A DNA stretch of 64,000 nucleotides. Source: Ornithinibacillus sp. 4-3 (lineage in GTDB: Bacteria; Bacillota; Bacilli; Bacillales; Amphibacillaceae). This document shows positions 29,468 through 40,335 of this stretch, piece by piece (position 1 is the first letter of the stretch; every line of letters starts with the position of its first letter). Under the pieces are notes generated by a model. It did no database searches, was not told the origin of the DNA, and saw nothing but the letters and a program-made list of their open reading frames with translations. The stretch lies in assembly GCF_040958695.1 (NCBI RefSeq), contig NZ_CP162599.1, forward strand, positions 2,142,001-2,206,000. Direction: 5' to 3'. The position numbers and the translations under genes were made by a program.

Positions 29468-31783
29468 TTATTCCTCCACAAGTGCATGCTTCAACACTTC
29501 ATCTAAATGCGTAACCGTAATAAAGTTTAATTCATTACGAATACTCTCTGGAATATCCTCGATATCCTTCTCATTTTCTTCTGGAATAATAATGGTTGTG
29601 ATTCCTGCTCGATGGGCACTTAAGGATTTTTCCTTTAAACCACCAATTGGTAAAACTCGACCACGCAAGGTAATTTCACCAGTCATTCCAACTTCTTTCT
29701 TTACTGCTCTTCCCGTCAATGCAGAAACCAATGCTGTAGCCATCGTTATTCCTGCTGACGGACCATCTTTAGGTGTTGCACCTTCTGGAACATGAATATG
29801 AATATCATATTTTTTATAAAATTCAGGATCAATTTTCAAGTCGTCTACACGTGAGCGAATATAACTAAATGCCGCTTGTGCAGATTCCTTCATTACATCT
29901 CCTAGCTTCCCAGTAAGAGTGAGCTCACCTTTACCAGGATAGTGAGTAACTTCAATAGATAAAGTATCTCCACCTACAGATGTATAAGCTAAACCTGTTG
30001 CTGCACCAACTTGATCCTCTTCTTCAATCTTCCCAAAACGGTAAATCGTTTTTCCTAATAAATCTTCCAATGATTTTTCAGTAACAATTACACGCTTCTT
30101 CTCACCAGAAACAATTAATTTGGCTGCTTTACGGCAGAGATTTGCAATTTGTCTTTCTAAACCACGCACCCCAGCCTCCCGTGTGTAATTACGAATTAAC
30201 TTTAATAATGCTGCTTCACGGATTTGTAGGCTTCCTTTTTTAAGCCCATTTGCTTCGATTTGCTTATCAATTAAATGACGTAATGCAATATGTTTCTTTT
30301 CCACTTCTGTATAACCAGCAATAGAAATTAACTCCATTCGATCTAATAATGGACCTGGTATACTACTTACATCATTTGCCGTTGCAATAAATAAAACCTG
30401 TGATAAATTATATGTTTCTTCTATAAAATGATCACTAAATGTACTATTTTGTTCTGGATCCAATACTTCTAACATCGCAGAAGATGGATCTCCCCTAAAG
30501 TCATTCGACATCTTATCAATTTCATCTAATAAAAAGACAGGATTAATCGTACCTGCGCGTTTCATCCCTTGGATAATCCGCCCTGGCATGGCACCAATAT
30601 ATGTACGTCGATGTCCCCTAATTTCTGCTTCATCACGCACACCACCTAAAGAAATACGTACAAAGTTACGCTGAACAGCACTTGCGATCGAACGAGCTAA
30701 AGACGTTTTTCCGACCCCAGGTGGCCCAACTAAACATAAAATAGGACCTTTAATTGTATTCGTAAGCTTCTGTACTGCTAGATACTCTAAAATTCGTTCT
30801 TTTACTTTTTCTAGCCCATAATGGTCCTTATCTAATACTTGCTTTGCTTTCTCAATATCAATTCTATCTTTGGATTTCTTCGTCCAAGGTAATGAAAGTA
30901 ACCAATCAATATAATTGCGAATAACAGAGCTCTCTGCTGAATTAGAAGGCATCTTTTCAAATCTGCTTAATTCCTTTGTAGCAATCTCTCGAATACGATC
31001 TGGCATATCTGATTCTTCAATTTTCTTTTTTAATTGCCCTGCTTCCCCAATACTTCCATCACTTTCACCAAGCTCTTGCTGAATTGCCTTGAGCTGTTCA
31101 CGCAAATAATATTCCTTTTGGGTTTTATCCATAGAAGTTTTTACGCGTTTTCCAATACTCTTCTCTAGCTTCAATACTTTCTTCTCATCGGAAATGAGCT
31201 CTAATAAATATTGTAGTCGATCAGACACATTAGAACGTTCTATTATTTCCTGCTTATCCTTTAATTTAAGTGGTAAGTGTGATGCAATCATATCTGCAAA
31301 ACGACTTGGGTCGTCGATATCAGAAACTGTTGCTAGCGTTTCTTCTGAAATTTTCTTTGAATATTGTATGTATTGGCTAAAATGCGTTAATAACAAACGC
31401 ATATAAGCTTCTTCCTCGACTGCATCCCCATGAGTGTCCTCAATACGTCTTGCCTCAACTACAAAGGCATCTTCTTCCTCTGTATAGCGAACAATTTCTG
31501 CACGATGCAATCCTTCTACTAACACACGAATAATTCCATTAGGTAACTTAATCATTTGTTTAACTAAAGCAACTGTACCTATTCGAAAAATTTCTTCTTG
31601 ACCGGGATCATCTGTACTCACTTGTTTCTGAGCAGCTAGGAAAATCATTTGATCCTCTAGCATTGCTTGTTCGAGGGACGAAACAGATTTTTCACGCCCA
31701 ACATCTAAATGTAATACCATTGTTGGATAAATAATTATCCCACGTAATGGTAGGAGGGGTAATTGTTTTAATTCATTCGACAT
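29468..31783 (-). CDS. lon: ATP-dependent protease LonA
   Basis: Lon degrades misfolded and regulatory proteins. The 771-aa protein has the N-terminal substrate domain (1-200), the AAA+ module with GPPGVGKTS and FLLDEIDKM, and the Ser/Lys protease domain with the catalytic serine in [13 protein letters not shown] at 31783 follows GGAGG. Confidence 0.98.
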   Translation of the reverse strand: MSNELKQLPLLPLRGIIIYPTMVLHLDVGREKSVSSLEQAMLEDQMIFLAAQKQVSTDDPGQEEIFRIGTVALVKQMIKLPNGIIRVLVEGLHRAEIVRYTEEEDAFVVEARRIEDTHGDAVEEEAYMRLLLTHFSQYIQYSKKISEETLATVSDIDDPSRFADMIASHLPLKLKDKQEIIERSNVSDRLQYLLELISDEKKVLKLEKSIGKRVKTSMDKTQKEYYLREQLKAIQQELGESDGSIGEAGQLKKKIEESDMPDRIREIATKELSRFEKMPSNSAESSVIRNYIDWLLSLPWTKKSKDRIDIEKAKQVLDKDHYGLEKVKERILEYLAVQKLTNTIKGPILCLVGPPGVGKTSLARSIASAVQRNFVRISLGGVRDEAEIRGHRRTYIGAMPGRIIQGMKRAGTINPVFLLDEIDKMSNDFRGDPSSAMLEVLDPEQNSTFSDHFIEETYNLSQVLFIATANDVSSIPGPLLDRMELISIAGYTEVEKKHIALRHLIDKQIEANGLKKGSLQIREAALLKLIRNYTREAGVRGLERQIANLCRKAAKLIVSGEKKRVIVTEKSLEDLLGKTIYRFGKIEEEDQVGAATGLAYTSVGGDTLSIEVTHYPGKGELTLTGKLGDVMKESAQAAFSYIRSRVDDLKIDPEFYKKYDIHIHVPEGATPKDGPSAGITMATALVSALTGRAVKKEVGMTGEITLRGRVLPIGGLKEKSLSAHRAGITTIIIPEENEKDIEDIPESIRNELNFITVTHLDEVLKHALVEE

Positions 31784-32000
31784 GTTCGTACCTCCATCTT
31801 CTCTCTTTACTTTACTCCATTAATTAATATATTCCAGACTTTTATCTCACCCTTTACAGCTTGTTTTTAGAGCAAAGGATTTACAAGCTATTCCTTATTT
31901 CGTGACTTATAGCTCATCTGATCAAAAATGCTTATATAAAGTCTATCTATTATCCCTTTATTTGTAAAATAATAATCATCTAATTATAGGCAATCTAACA
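31784..32000. other. lon upstream interval
   Basis: No gene is seen. There is a short hairpin (GCTTGT/ACAAGC) about 80 bp before lon and AT-rich sequence that could hold promoters. I find no clear CtsR or CIRCE operator by eye. Confidence 0.5.
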
Positions 32001-32075
32001 AAAAGGCTGACATTATGGATTCTTTATTATACTCCATCAAATGGTTTGGAGAAAATAAAGCATAAGTCAGCCTTT
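32001..32075 (-). terminator. probable terminator after clpX
   Basis: AAAGGCTGACATTATG pairs with CATAAGTCAGCCTTT at the base of a longer hairpin; leftward TTTTTG follows the stem. Confidence 0.75.
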
Positions 32076-32124
32076 ATTATGTGATATCTTTTTTAATTCA
32101 TTCTACTTTACTTCCAACAAATGC

Positions 32125-33402
32125 TTAGGCACTTTCTTTTGGAAATGGCTTATTCCCCTCTTTAATCGTACCATCACGTAAAATGAGCTTCGGTGCGTTA
32201 CCTTCTTCTAACACAGTTTCTTTTGTGATTACACATTTTTCAATGTCCTCACGAGAAGGAAGGTCAAACATCACATCGAGCATAATCGTCTCAATGATGG
32301 ATCGCAGACCACGTGCTCCTGTTTTACGCTCTACTGCTTTCTTCGCAATTTCAACAAGCGCATCCTTTTCAAACTCTAGCTCTACATCATCCATATCAAA
32401 CAATTTCACATATTGTTTAACAAGCGCATTTTTCGGCTCCATTAAAATCCGAATTAAAGCAGCTTCATCTAATGGCTCTAGGCTTCCAATTACTGGAAGT
32501 CTCCCGATGAATTCTGGAATTAAGCCATAGCTTAATAAATCCTCCGGTAAAACCTTAGCTAATAATTGTCCAGGTAGTAGCTCTTCTTCTTTTGTTTGCT
32601 CCCCAAAACCAATTACTTTTTTACCGATACGACGTTTAATAATATCTTCAATACCGTCAAAGGCTCCACCAACGATAAATAAAATATTTGTTGTATCAAT
32701 TTGAATGAATTCTTGATGTGGGTGCTTACGTCCACCTTGAGGAGGTACACTTGCAACTGTTCCCTCAAGAATTTTTAATAATGCTTGCTGTACACCTTCA
32801 CCAGATACATCTCTTGTAATAGATGGGTTATCTGATTTACGAGCAACCTTATCAATTTCATCGATGTAAATAATACCTTTTTCTGCTTTTTCAATATCAT
32901 AATCAGCAGCTTGAATAAGTTTTAATAAAATATTCTCTACGTCTTCTCCTACATAACCTGCTTCTGTTAATGATGTTGCATCTGCCATAGCAAATGGAAC
33001 ATTAAGAATACGCGCTAATGTTTGTGCGAGTAACGTCTTCCCACTCCCTGTTGGTCCAATGATTGCAATATTACTTTTTGCGAGTTCTACATCATCAGAA
33101 TTCTTAGGGGAGTTAATTCGCTTATAATGATTATATACAGCAACAGATAGATTCTTCTTCGCCTTCTCTTGTCCAATTACATAATCATCAAGTGTTTCAC
33201 AAATTTCTTTTGGCTTTGGAACATCTTTAAATTCTGGCTCTTCTTCGGCACCAAGTTCTTCTTCCACAATTTCATTACATAATTCGATACATTCATCACA
33301 TATATAAACACCAGGTCCAGCTACAAGCTTACGAACTTGGTCTTGGCTTTTACCGCAAAACGAGCACTTCAATTGCCCTTTTTCCTCATTAAATTTAAAC
33401 AT
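32125..33402 (-). CDS. clpX: ClpXP ATPase subunit ClpX
   Basis: ClpX unfolds substrates for ClpP. The 425-aa protein has the zinc-binding domain (C13, C16, C35, C38), Walker A GPTGSGKT at 116-123, Walker [11 protein letters not shown] and the pore-loop region. ATG at 33402 follows GGGGTGA; a longer frame would start at a GTG inside that site. tig lies just upstream. Confidence 0.97.
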   Translation of the reverse strand: MFKFNEEKGQLKCSFCGKSQDQVRKLVAGPGVYICDECIELCNEIVEEELGAEEEPEFKDVPKPKEICETLDDYVIGQEKAKKNLSVAVYNHYKRINSPKNSDDVELAKSNIAIIGPTGSGKTLLAQTLARILNVPFAMADATSLTEAGYVGEDVENILLKLIQAADYDIEKAEKGIIYIDEIDKVARKSDNPSITRDVSGEGVQQALLKILEGTVASVPPQGGRKHPHQEFIQIDTTNILFIVGGAFDGIEDIIKRRIGKKVIGFGEQTKEEELLPGQLLAKVLPEDLLSYGLIPEFIGRLPVIGSLEPLDEAALIRILMEPKNALVKQYVKLFDMDDVELEFEKDALVEIAKKAVERKTGARGLRSIIETIMLDVMFDLPSREDIEKCVITKETVLEEGNAPKLILRDGTIKEGNKPFPKESA

Positions 33403-33627
33403 TAATACATTCACCCCTAAAAGTTTAACTCAATGCATGATCCAATAAAGATAGGACTTCTAACATCATAGCAATCATATCAGATTGAAATTAGAAAACA
33501 AAACAATATACTCTAACAATATCTAAGTGATAACTACACAGTATTATCTATATGTTGAAATCAAATATTTAATCGTAGTAACTTAAATAATTTTTCTTAG
33601 TCTCTTGAATCCACGCCGAATAGAGAT

Positions 33628-33671
33628 AAAAAACAATCCAAGAAACAGGTAAGTGACTGTATCTTGGATTG
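33628..33671 (-). terminator. terminator after tig
   Basis: AATCCAAGA and TCTTGGATT pair, with ACAG/CTGT inside; leftward GTTTTTTA follows. Confidence 0.88.
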
Positions 33672-33678
33672 TAAATAA

Positions 33679-34965
33679 TTATTTAGCTTTACTTTGTTCA
33701 ACTAAGAAATCAATTGCTTTTCTGAACTGTAGATCAGACTTCACTTGGTCTGCATTTCCACCAAGCATTTGCTTTAACTGCTCTACTTCTACACCGTACA
33801 TTTCAGACATGCTCGCTAATTCTTCGTTCACATCTTCTTCTGTAGCTTCGATTCCCTCTGCTTTAACAATTGCTTCTAAAGTAAGACTTGTTTTCACACG
33901 TTTCTCTGCATCATCTTTCATTTGCTCTTTTAATGCAGCCTCATCTTGTCCTGAGAATTGCGTGTACATTTCCATGGTCATACCTTGCATTTGAAGTCTT
34001 TGAGAAAATTCATTAAACATTTGATCTAATTCATTCTCAACCATTGCTTCTGGAATGTCTACTTTTGCATTTTCAGTAACTTGTTCAATTAAAGATTCAC
34101 GTTTTGCATTATCCACTTCTTGTTTCTTCTGCGCTTCTAATTGCTCTCTCTGCTTTTTCTTTAATTCATCTAAAGTTTCTACTTCACTATCTACATCTTG
34201 AGCAAAATCATCATCTAATTCTGGTAATTCTTTTGCTTTTACTTCATGAATTTTAACTTTGAATACTGCATCTTTACCAGCTAGGTCTTCTGCATGATAT
34301 TCTTCAGGAAAAGTAACATTTACGTCTGTTTCTGCTCCAGGCTCTTCTCCTATTAACTCTTCTTCAAAACCTGGGATGAATTGACCAGAACCAATTTCTA
34401 ATGAATGATTTTCGCCTTTTCCACCTTCGAATGCAACATCATCAACGAATCCTTCAAAATCGATTACAACTGTGTCGCCTTCTTCTACTTTACCTTCTTC
34501 TTTAATTACTAATTCAGCTTGTTGCTCACGCTTTTCTTCAATTGCTGCGTCTACATCTTCATCTGTAACTTCTGTAGATAACTCTTCTACTTCTAAGCCT
34601 TTGTATTCTCCAAGCTCAACCTCTGGCTTTACTGTTACTTTTGCTGTGAATACTAACGGCTTACCACGCTCGATATTTTCAATATCAATTTCTGGTTGAG
34701 CAACTGGATCAATTCCAGCCTCGTCGATTGCATTTACATATGCATCTGGTAATACGAAATCAACTGCATCTTGGTATAAAGACTCTACACCAAAACGATT
34801 TTCGAAAATATTACGTGGAATTCTTCCTTTACGGAATCCAGGAACTTGAACATCTTTAGATACTTTCTTAAATGCTTTATCTAAAGCTACTTCAAAATCT
34901 TCTGGTGAAACTTCAATTGTTAATACACCTTCATTACCTTCTTGTTTTTCCCATTTTGCTGACAT
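33679..34965 (-). CDS. tig: trigger factor, ribosome-bound chaperone
   Basis: The 428-aa chaperone/peptidyl-prolyl isomerase has the ribosome-binding motif GFRKGRIP in its N-domain, the FKBP-type domain (about 150-245) and the C-terminal helical arms. It is very acidic. ATG at 34965 follows GGAGGG. The adjacent upstream interval carries a hairpin repeat. Confidence 0.97.
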   Translation of the reverse strand: MSAKWEKQEGNEGVLTIEVSPEDFEVALDKAFKKVSKDVQVPGFRKGRIPRNIFENRFGVESLYQDAVDFVLPDAYVNAIDEAGIDPVAQPEIDIENIERGKPLVFTAKVTVKPEVELGEYKGLEVEELSTEVTDEDVDAAIEEKREQQAELVIKEEGKVEEGDTVVIDFEGFVDDVAFEGGKGENHSLEIGSGQFIPGFEEELIGEEPGAETDVNVTFPEEYHAEDLAGKDAVFKVKIHEVKAKELPELDDDFAQDVDSEVETLDELKKKQREQLEAQKKQEVDNAKRESLIEQVTENAKVDIPEAMVENELDQMFNEFSQRLQMQGMTMEMYTQFSGQDEAALKEQMKDDAEKRVKTSLTLEAIVKAEGIEATEEDVNEELASMSEMYGVEVEQLKQMLGGNADQVKSDLQFRKAIDFLVEQSKAK

Positions 34966-35136
34966 TTATTTCCCTCCAAAATCTATTCATTTCATTTTTA
35001 AATCAAGCTTGTCTCTTTGACTATATCTCCTAGTGAAAGTTGGTAATATCTATGTAGAGACTTAAGTTGATTAGTAGAAGCTGAGTAAAAGTATTTAACA
35101 TTAATAACTTCCGAACATTTATACTGTGAATACCCG

Positions 35137-35312
35137 CTTCGGAAATATACTTCGCTTTCCGTGGGCGGCTGGTGAGCCTCCTCGTGCGAAAAACGCACTG
35201 TGGGGTCTCACCTAGGCCTTCCTCCCACGACGGACAGGACGTCCTAGTGTCGACGTTGGTCACAGGACGTGGCCGACTTTAGTCGACCAGGAGTCTACGC
35301 ATATTTCCTACG
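35137..35312 (+). repeat. hairpin-rich intergenic repeat upstream of tig
   Basis: The first part folds into one long nested hairpin: CGTGGG/CCCACG (35160-35165, 35224-35229), GGTGAG/CTCACC (35171-35176, 35207-35212), GTGCG/CGCAC (35184-35188, 35194-35198). A second part has AGGACGTCCT and a GTCGAC...GTCGAC stem enclosing GGTCACAGGACGTGGCC. That inner hairpin resembles the CGACACAGGACGTGTCG hairpin of the two MITE-like repeats. AGGAGTCTACGC follows. No protein frame is credible. Confidence 0.75.
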
Positions 35313-35546
35313 CTTTATTTGTAACACCGTTCGAGTTTTCAGATAAACTTTTTCTTTTATTCCAACTTCCTTCTAATCGAATAACAATCACAGTGCACGT
35401 CTCATTCCCTCATTATGAAGGTGAATGATTTACTACTGGTCAAGTTAACATATTTCGTATTTCATGGTTGATTGAGTCATCCGATTTACAACCCTTTTAT
35501 TATAACACACTTCTTTTGCCTTTCAAGCATTTGCTATGTATTTCAT

Positions 35547-36530
35547 TTACTCTTCGATGATACTTAAATAAATTGCTTCCGCATGATGAATTTCTGTAAT
35601 ATATTTTTGTTTTTTTTCGTTTGTTTCTTCTTGTAATTCCACATCTGCTAGACTCTCCTTTATTGAAAGAGACAAAGCATCTGCATAAGCTTTCGCTTCA
35701 TCTAAAGCAGGGAAAAATGGATAACGAACATATAAAAAACGATACAACTGCCTAATAATTAATGCATATAACGTCGGATTCTCTTGTTCTGTAATTGTTA
35801 GATAGATAAGTACTTCCTTGAAAAAAGAATGTTCCTCTACATCTACTAATTCCTCTGGATGAAAGATTCGTTCTACATGAAATTTCACAACAGGAAACTC
35901 TTCAGTTACTTGCTGCTCCTTTAGCCAAAATAGAATCGCAGTTTTCACAACTGGATGGATAGTTGGATTCATCAAAGCCTCATATAAGAATGGCTTTACT
36001 GTTTGTTCCGCTTGTCTCAACTTTTCCACAAGTAACCATTGCTTCAAATAATTTTCCGTTGTTATTAGCTCCTGTAATTCTTTCTCATAGGCTAAAGCAT
36101 TCTCTTGTTTCTTATCCTCTAGCATGGACTTGCTAAGTGTGTACATCGAATCAAACTGTGCCCTAAATTCAAAAGGAAGATCTTCCTTATTTCTTTCATA
36201 ATCAATCTGTTCTATTAACAACTCTAATTCATTTGCTTGGAATAATAGATTTACATATAAAAATAGATACTCATAGTAATGACTATCCTGCTCATCTAGA
36301 ATCTCTTCACATAATGCGATTGCCTCTGTGTAACGTCCTAATTCCATCAGACAAATTAATTTTCCTGTTAAAATTGCATGTGTTCTTATCTTATAATGTA
36401 ATAGCTCATCTATTTTATTGAGTGCAGCATTATAATTTTTAGCCTTTATATCTGCTAAGCTTTCCTCTTCCAAATTCTCCTGCCATTTCGGAAATAGAAC
36501 CACCTTATTTTTATCTTGTTTTGAGTCCAT
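35547..36530 (-). CDS. ysoA: TPR-repeat protein YsoA-like
   Basis: The 327-aa helical protein has TPR-like units near the N-terminus (NYNAALNKIDELLHY, GRYTEAIALCEEIL) and a poorly conserved helical rest. In B. subtilis ysoA is the gene directly before tig. The function is unknown; TPR proteins mediate protein contacts. ATG at 36530 follows GGTGA. Confidence 0.8.
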   Translation of the reverse strand: MDSKQDKNKVVLFPKWQENLEEESLADIKAKNYNAALNKIDELLHYKIRTHAILTGKLICLMELGRYTEAIALCEEILDEQDSHYYEYLFLYVNLLFQANELELLIEQIDYERNKEDLPFEFRAQFDSMYTLSKSMLEDKKQENALAYEKELQELITTENYLKQWLLVEKLRQAEQTVKPFLYEALMNPTIHPVVKTAILFWLKEQQVTEEFPVVKFHVERIFHPEELVDVEEHSFFKEVLIYLTITEQENPTLYALIIRQLYRFLYVRYPFFPALDEAKAYADALSLSIKESLADVELQEETNEKKQKYITEIHHAEAIYLSIIEE

Positions 36531-36667
36531 CGCTTCACCCTCAATGATTATTCATTCATCTGTTAATAGCGTGTACCTATTGTACCATGCTATATACATC
36601 AATTAAACTTTCAATTGTATATATAAAAGAATGCCCCATTTCATTGATTGGGAAACATTTTCTCAAA

Positions 36668-36720
36668 AATAAAATTGGCTAATTCGTGTTGTATCGATAA
36701 ACTCAAACCAGCCAAATTTT
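36668..36720 (-). terminator. possible hairpin left of ysoA, reading leftward
   Basis: AAAATTGGCT and AGCCAAATTTT pair across about 30 nt. It overlaps the 3' flank of the duplicated lipoprotein remnant, so it may be that element's old terminator. Confidence 0.35.
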
Positions 36721-36735
36721 ACCTTCTTAAATTCT

Positions 36736-36862
36736 TTAAGCATTGTTTTCAATAATATCTGCCGCAAGTTCTTTAGCCTCTTCCTCGATATCATCTGATT
36801 GAACAGCATATTGAATGATATAACCCATACCTTCAAAATTTATATACATGAATAATAGACAC
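36736..36862 (-). pseudogene. truncated duplicate of the lipoprotein gene at 38254
   Basis: Reading leftward, the last about 38 codons give GMGYIIQYAVQSDDIEEEA and then KELAADIIENNA-stop, almost the end of the 191-aa lipoprotein (GYFVRYSVQSDDIEEAA). The match continues into the 3' flank, where AACTCAAACCAGCCAA at about 36700 corresponds to 38219. Everything 5' of about 36862 is lost. Confidence 0.88.
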
Positions 36863-37072
36863 CATTAAATATTTAGGGAAAGCGCGAGTAAACACTTCTC
36901 TTTGCAATCTTACTGTAAAGAGTAAATCACATAACCCTACGATACTACAAGGTTCATATAGAATAAGTTTACTTTAATATTAGAGGGAGGGAAATAAATA
37001 GATTTACCAGAATTTTATAGTTAATTTAGTCTTTCTTAGTTGATTTTTGAATGAAAAAGGCATCAAGCTTGA
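36863..37072. other. gene-free decayed interval
   Basis: AT-rich, with stops in all frames and no recognisable motif. It lies between two gene remnants. Confidence 0.5.
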
Positions 37073-37109
37073 TAAGAAAAAAGCTACAAGCCTATAAAAT
37101 AGCTTGTAA
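37073..37109 (-). terminator. terminator after gene remnant
   Basis: CTACAAGC and GCTTGTAA form the stem; leftward TTTTTTCTT follows. It lies 22 bp after the stop of the remnant at 37131-37262. Confidence 0.7.
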
Positions 37110-37130
37110 CTCTTTTGATAGATACGATGT

Positions 37131-37262
37131 TTATTGAAATGTCCCATGATATAAAATGACGGAGTGTTTTCGAGAGTGATTAACAGCGCCTAATGATACT
37201 ACCAGTACATTGGTAATGGCATCTTGCCTGACTAATAACTTCGCTGGAATATTTACTAATAC
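37131..37262 (-). pseudogene. 3' remnant of an unidentified gene
   Basis: 43 leftward sense codons end in a stop and a good terminator. The translation (…LLVRQDAITNVLVVSLGAVN…) has protein-like composition. There is no start and a stop lies just upstream. I do not recognise the family. Confidence 0.45.
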
Positions 37263-37347
37263 CTAGTCATCTTTCTAATTAACATGCTGGATTGCTAAGT
37301 AATTACCCAATTGCACTAAATAGTACTGAAGGAAATTAGCTAATGAA

Positions 37348-37476
37348 ATGGCAGTAAAAGGGATTAATCCATATGAAGGTTGGATAGTTATCTATGTAGT
37401 TTACGGTGATGGGGAACTCAAGTTCATAGAGGTAGAGATTTATAGCACAAACGAGACATATTCAATATTTTTTTAG
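37348..37476 (+). CDS. possible 42-aa ORF, doubtful
   Basis: ATG at 37348 gives MAVKGINPYEGWIVIY and continues for 42 codons. No good ribosome site is seen. It may be a fragment of a decayed gene. Between 37477 and 37685 nothing else is visible. Confidence 0.2.
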   Translation: MAVKGINPYEGWIVIYVVYGDGELKFIEVEIYSTNETYSIFF

Positions 37477-37685
37477 CTGTTTTTCTATCATTTATCTCTC
37501 TACAAATGATTAGGATTAAATCTAAACAATGATTATTCAGATGCGGCATAACCTATTTACTCAAATCTAACTCATAGATGACAATTATAAAAGAGGATCC
37601 TAGCTGTATTTATGGTCGTACTGAAAGCCTTTCTATAGTTATATTTCATCGAAAATAAGGAGTTTTTACCTATAACAAATATTCA

Positions 37686-37952
37686 TTATGTTAATTTTTG
37701 TTCTATTTTATTAGTCTTTCTTTTTAGTCCCTCTACTTCTTTAAATAAAAGGTCAACATCAGACTGGGTATCTTGAATTTTTATTCGTATGTCTTTTCGA
37801 ATATTGGTAAAGTTCTCCGTCATCAATGTCATATTATGTTTTAATGCATTTTCGAGCCTTTCCTGGCCTTCTTCTAAACCGTCAAAACGATCATTAACTT
37901 CTTTCTTAAAACCTTTTAATTCTGACATTATTTGTTTTAAAAGTTCCTCCAT
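37686..37952 (-). CDS. small coiled-coil protein, 88 aa
   Basis: The product is almost all charged helix with heptad spacing (LKGFKKEVNDRFDGLEEGQ, LLFKEVEGLKRKTNKIEQKL). GGAGGTGAAAGATAA before the ATG at 37952 is a strong ribosome site. Similar short coiled-coil proteins are common in Bacillaceae accessory regions; the role is unknown. Confidence 0.75.
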   Translation of the reverse strand: MEELLKQIMSELKGFKKEVNDRFDGLEEGQERLENALKHNMTLMTENFTNIRKDIRIKIQDTQSDVDLLFKEVEGLKRKTNKIEQKLT

Positions 37953-38194
37953 TTATCTTTCACCTCCTTGGGGTAATTTTATCATATCTCCTTTTTCAAT
38001 CCTATTAATATATACCAGCAAAAATCTTTCAATAAAAGTCAGTTTTTTGTTCATGAGTGTCTTCAGCTTTGAGATGAACATTTGTTTTGAAAGTAATCGG
38101 AGGGATAGAAGTTGTTAATCACTAGGAAATAGAGAAAGTATTTTCTAATTCACTTGTAGTTAATCTAACTTTATTATTAATATTAATGCCATTA

Positions 38195-38228
38195 AAAGGT
38201 GGTTTGAGTTTACTATAGAACTCAAACC
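38195..38228 (-). terminator. terminator after lipoprotein gene
   Basis: GGTTTGAGTT-TACTATAG-AACTCAAACC is a 10-bp perfect stem; leftward ACCTTTTA follows. Confidence 0.9.
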
Positions 38229-38253
38229 AGCCAATTTTATTTCTTCAAATTCT

Positions 38254-38829
38254 TTATGAATTGTTTTCAATAATATCTGCTGCAAGTTCCTTAGCAGCTT
38301 CCTCAATATCATCTGATTGAACACTATATCGAACGAAATAACCCATATCGTCAAAGTGCATATTCATAAATATAGTATCTGAATCTCGCCCATCACTTCC
38401 TTGCTCTAGGAATTGATATTGGATTTCATGTCCAGCAACTTCAATTGTTTCTGCGTCCATCAGTTCTCCTAATCCCCCATCTGGAAATATCTCTAAGGAA
38501 ATTACACTCGGCTCCATATATAAATCTCCATAAATAAGTTCTCCCTCCGGATTGCTTTCTTGCCAGGACTCTTTTAAATCTTCATCTATTGGCTCTATTT
38601 CTTCTAAAGCTTCAAAGTAATTTACAGTTACACTTCGAGGGTCTCCATCCTCAAATCCAGGATGATATTCCAATATTACTATTCCAATTTCATAGTCTGT
38701 CTCTGGAATATATGGCGAGATACCTAAATGATCATTGATTACTCCAGATATTTCTGTGTCCCCATCGCTACTTCCACAACCTGCGACGATGAAGCTTAAT
38801 GTTACTAATAGTAAGATTACTTTTTTCAA
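38254..38829 (-). CDS. predicted lipoprotein of unknown function
   Basis: The 191-aa protein has a lipoprotein signal peptide ending IVAGC with the lipidated C18. The mature part is acidic and compact and matches no family I know. The start appears to be TTG at 38829, and the ribosome site is poor (AAAG), so expression may be weak. A truncated copy of its 3' end lies 1.5 kb downstream at 36736-36862. Confidence 0.78.
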   Translation of the reverse strand: MKKVILLLVTLSFIVAGCGSSDGDTEISGVINDHLGISPYIPETDYEIGIVILEYHPGFEDGDPRSVTVNYFEALEEIEPIDEDLKESWQESNPEGELIYGDLYMEPSVISLEIFPDGGLGELMDAETIEVAGHEIQYQFLEQGSDGRDSDTIFMNMHFDDMGYFVRYSVQSDDIEEAAKELAADIIENNS

Positions 38830-39197
38830 AACTTTACAACACGCCCTGTCATTCCGTTTAAAACTTCACTTATAATCTTTTATTTCTAGCGGGTTAAACT
38901 TCTTAATAGTTCGTTCTATTATAAATTTAGTAACAGATGCATTTTTTAGGTTAGGAACTTTCCAAATTCATTAGAAATGATTAACCGTAAACTTTTTCTT
39001 TCCTAGGATGAATCATCTCATTCACCTTCACTCACTGCAAGTACTTTTATTAATAATAATTAGGAGGTCAAGATATCCTTCTTTAAGCTTTTTAATTATT
39101 CCAACTACCATATAATATCATTTATATTATAACATAATTTTCTGTGAATTCTAAATTAAACATACTATTATCTATACTCTTGAGATTTAACGAAACA
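38830..39197. other. gene-free interval before the catabolic cluster
   Basis: AT-rich, with no ORF of note and no clear promoter or repeat by eye. Confidence 0.5.
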
Positions 39198-39306
39198 TTA
39201 AAAGCCCTCACAAACACGATCATATAGGTGTTCCATTCCTAAAATTAAGATAAAACATACTTTAACTTTATATAATCTTCACCATATTCGTGCTTATAAG
39301 GGCTTT
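39198..39306 (-). terminator. long imperfect terminator hairpin ending the catabolic cluster
   Basis: AAAGCCCT (39201-39208) pairs with AGGGCTTT (39299-39306), with further CACGA/TCGTG and GGTG/CACC pairs inside. Leftward TTTTA follows. Confidence 0.6.
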
Positions 39307-39395
39307 GTTATTTATTTTTTCAAATCGGATATTCTGTATTTAAAATGCAGATTCAAATATAATATCTTTTCCGATCGTATAAAATTTTAGAACTG

Positions 39396-40286
39396 TTACT
39401 CATTTTCTTTAACGAACTCATTAGTGAGTTTACCTAAGCTTTCAATTTCAACAGAAACTATGTCACCTTCTTTAATATAAAGCTGTTCGTTTGAAGCTCC
39501 CATTGCCACACCCTCAGGCGTTCCTGTTAAAATTATATCTCCAGGTGTTAAAGTCATATGATGAGAAATATAACTTATGATTTCTTCACAACTAAAAATC
39601 ATATCTGATGTATTTGAATTTTGTTTCACTTGACCATTTACAATTGTTTTTACGTTTAAGTTATTCGGATTTATTACCTTATCGCTTGTAACCACATATG
39701 GACCTATTGGACAAAAATGATCACAGGATTTACCCAGTAACCATTGAGAACTCTTAAACTGCAGATCTCTAGCGGAAAGATCATTTGTAATAACATATCC
39801 GAAAACATAATCTAAAGCATCCTTTTCTGATACATATTTGCATGTTTTACCCATAACAATTCCCAATTCGGCCTCATAGTCTAGCTTTTTTGTGACTTTT
39901 GGAATAGTTATTTTCTTTTGATGCCCTATCAAAGTATTATTATATTTAGGAAATAAGATAGGAGTTTCAGGATATATAGAATTAGTCTCATCGGCATGTT
40001 TCCTATAATTAAGTCCTACACAAATAATCTTGTTTGGTGAAGTGATAGCCGGCCCCCAATCCATTTCTTTTTCCCCAACTAAAAAAGTTGGTTCTATTGA
40101 TATCTCATTTAGATACTTTTTTATGTTGTTTAAAGAATCTTGTCCTCCTACTATCAATTCCATAATTGTTCTTGGTATTTCTGATTTTGGATAAACAGAT
40201 AAAGCTTTGTCGATATCAATTATCCCAGTCTTTGTTTTAATCCCGAGTATTTTTTCTTCATTTCTATTAATAGTCAAAAACTTCAA
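39396..40286 (-). CDS. fumarylacetoacetate hydrolase family protein
   Basis: The 296-aa protein has the FAH fold: a short N-terminal domain, then GLNYRKHADE, the metal-binding DYEAELGIV (E-x-E), NDLSARDLQ and TGTPEGVAMG. The family covers hydrolases, decarboxylases and isomerases of 2-oxo acids, so the exact reaction is open. The start is TTG at 40286, 7 bp after GGAGG. It is the last gene of the cluster and lies 49 bp after an M81 gene. Confidence 0.88.
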   Translation of the reverse strand: MKFLTINRNEEKILGIKTKTGIIDIDKALSVYPKSEIPRTIMELIVGGQDSLNNIKKYLNEISIEPTFLVGEKEMDWGPAITSPNKIICVGLNYRKHADETNSIYPETPILFPKYNNTLIGHQKKITIPKVTKKLDYEAELGIVMGKTCKYVSEKDALDYVFGYVITNDLSARDLQFKSSQWLLGKSCDHFCPIGPYVVTSDKVINPNNLNVKTIVNGQVKQNSNTSDMIFSCEEIISYISHHMTLTPGDIILTGTPEGVAMGASNEQLYIKEGDIVSVEIESLGKLTNEFVKENE

Positions 40287-40335
40287 TGTTTTACCTCCTC
40301 AAGGATTATTATTATTTTTAGAATCCATATCATCT

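Noticed and set aside
35030..35263. Two ORFs on the - strand upstream of tig
   Set aside because: They read through the hairpin repeat and have no ribosome site or protein-like pattern.
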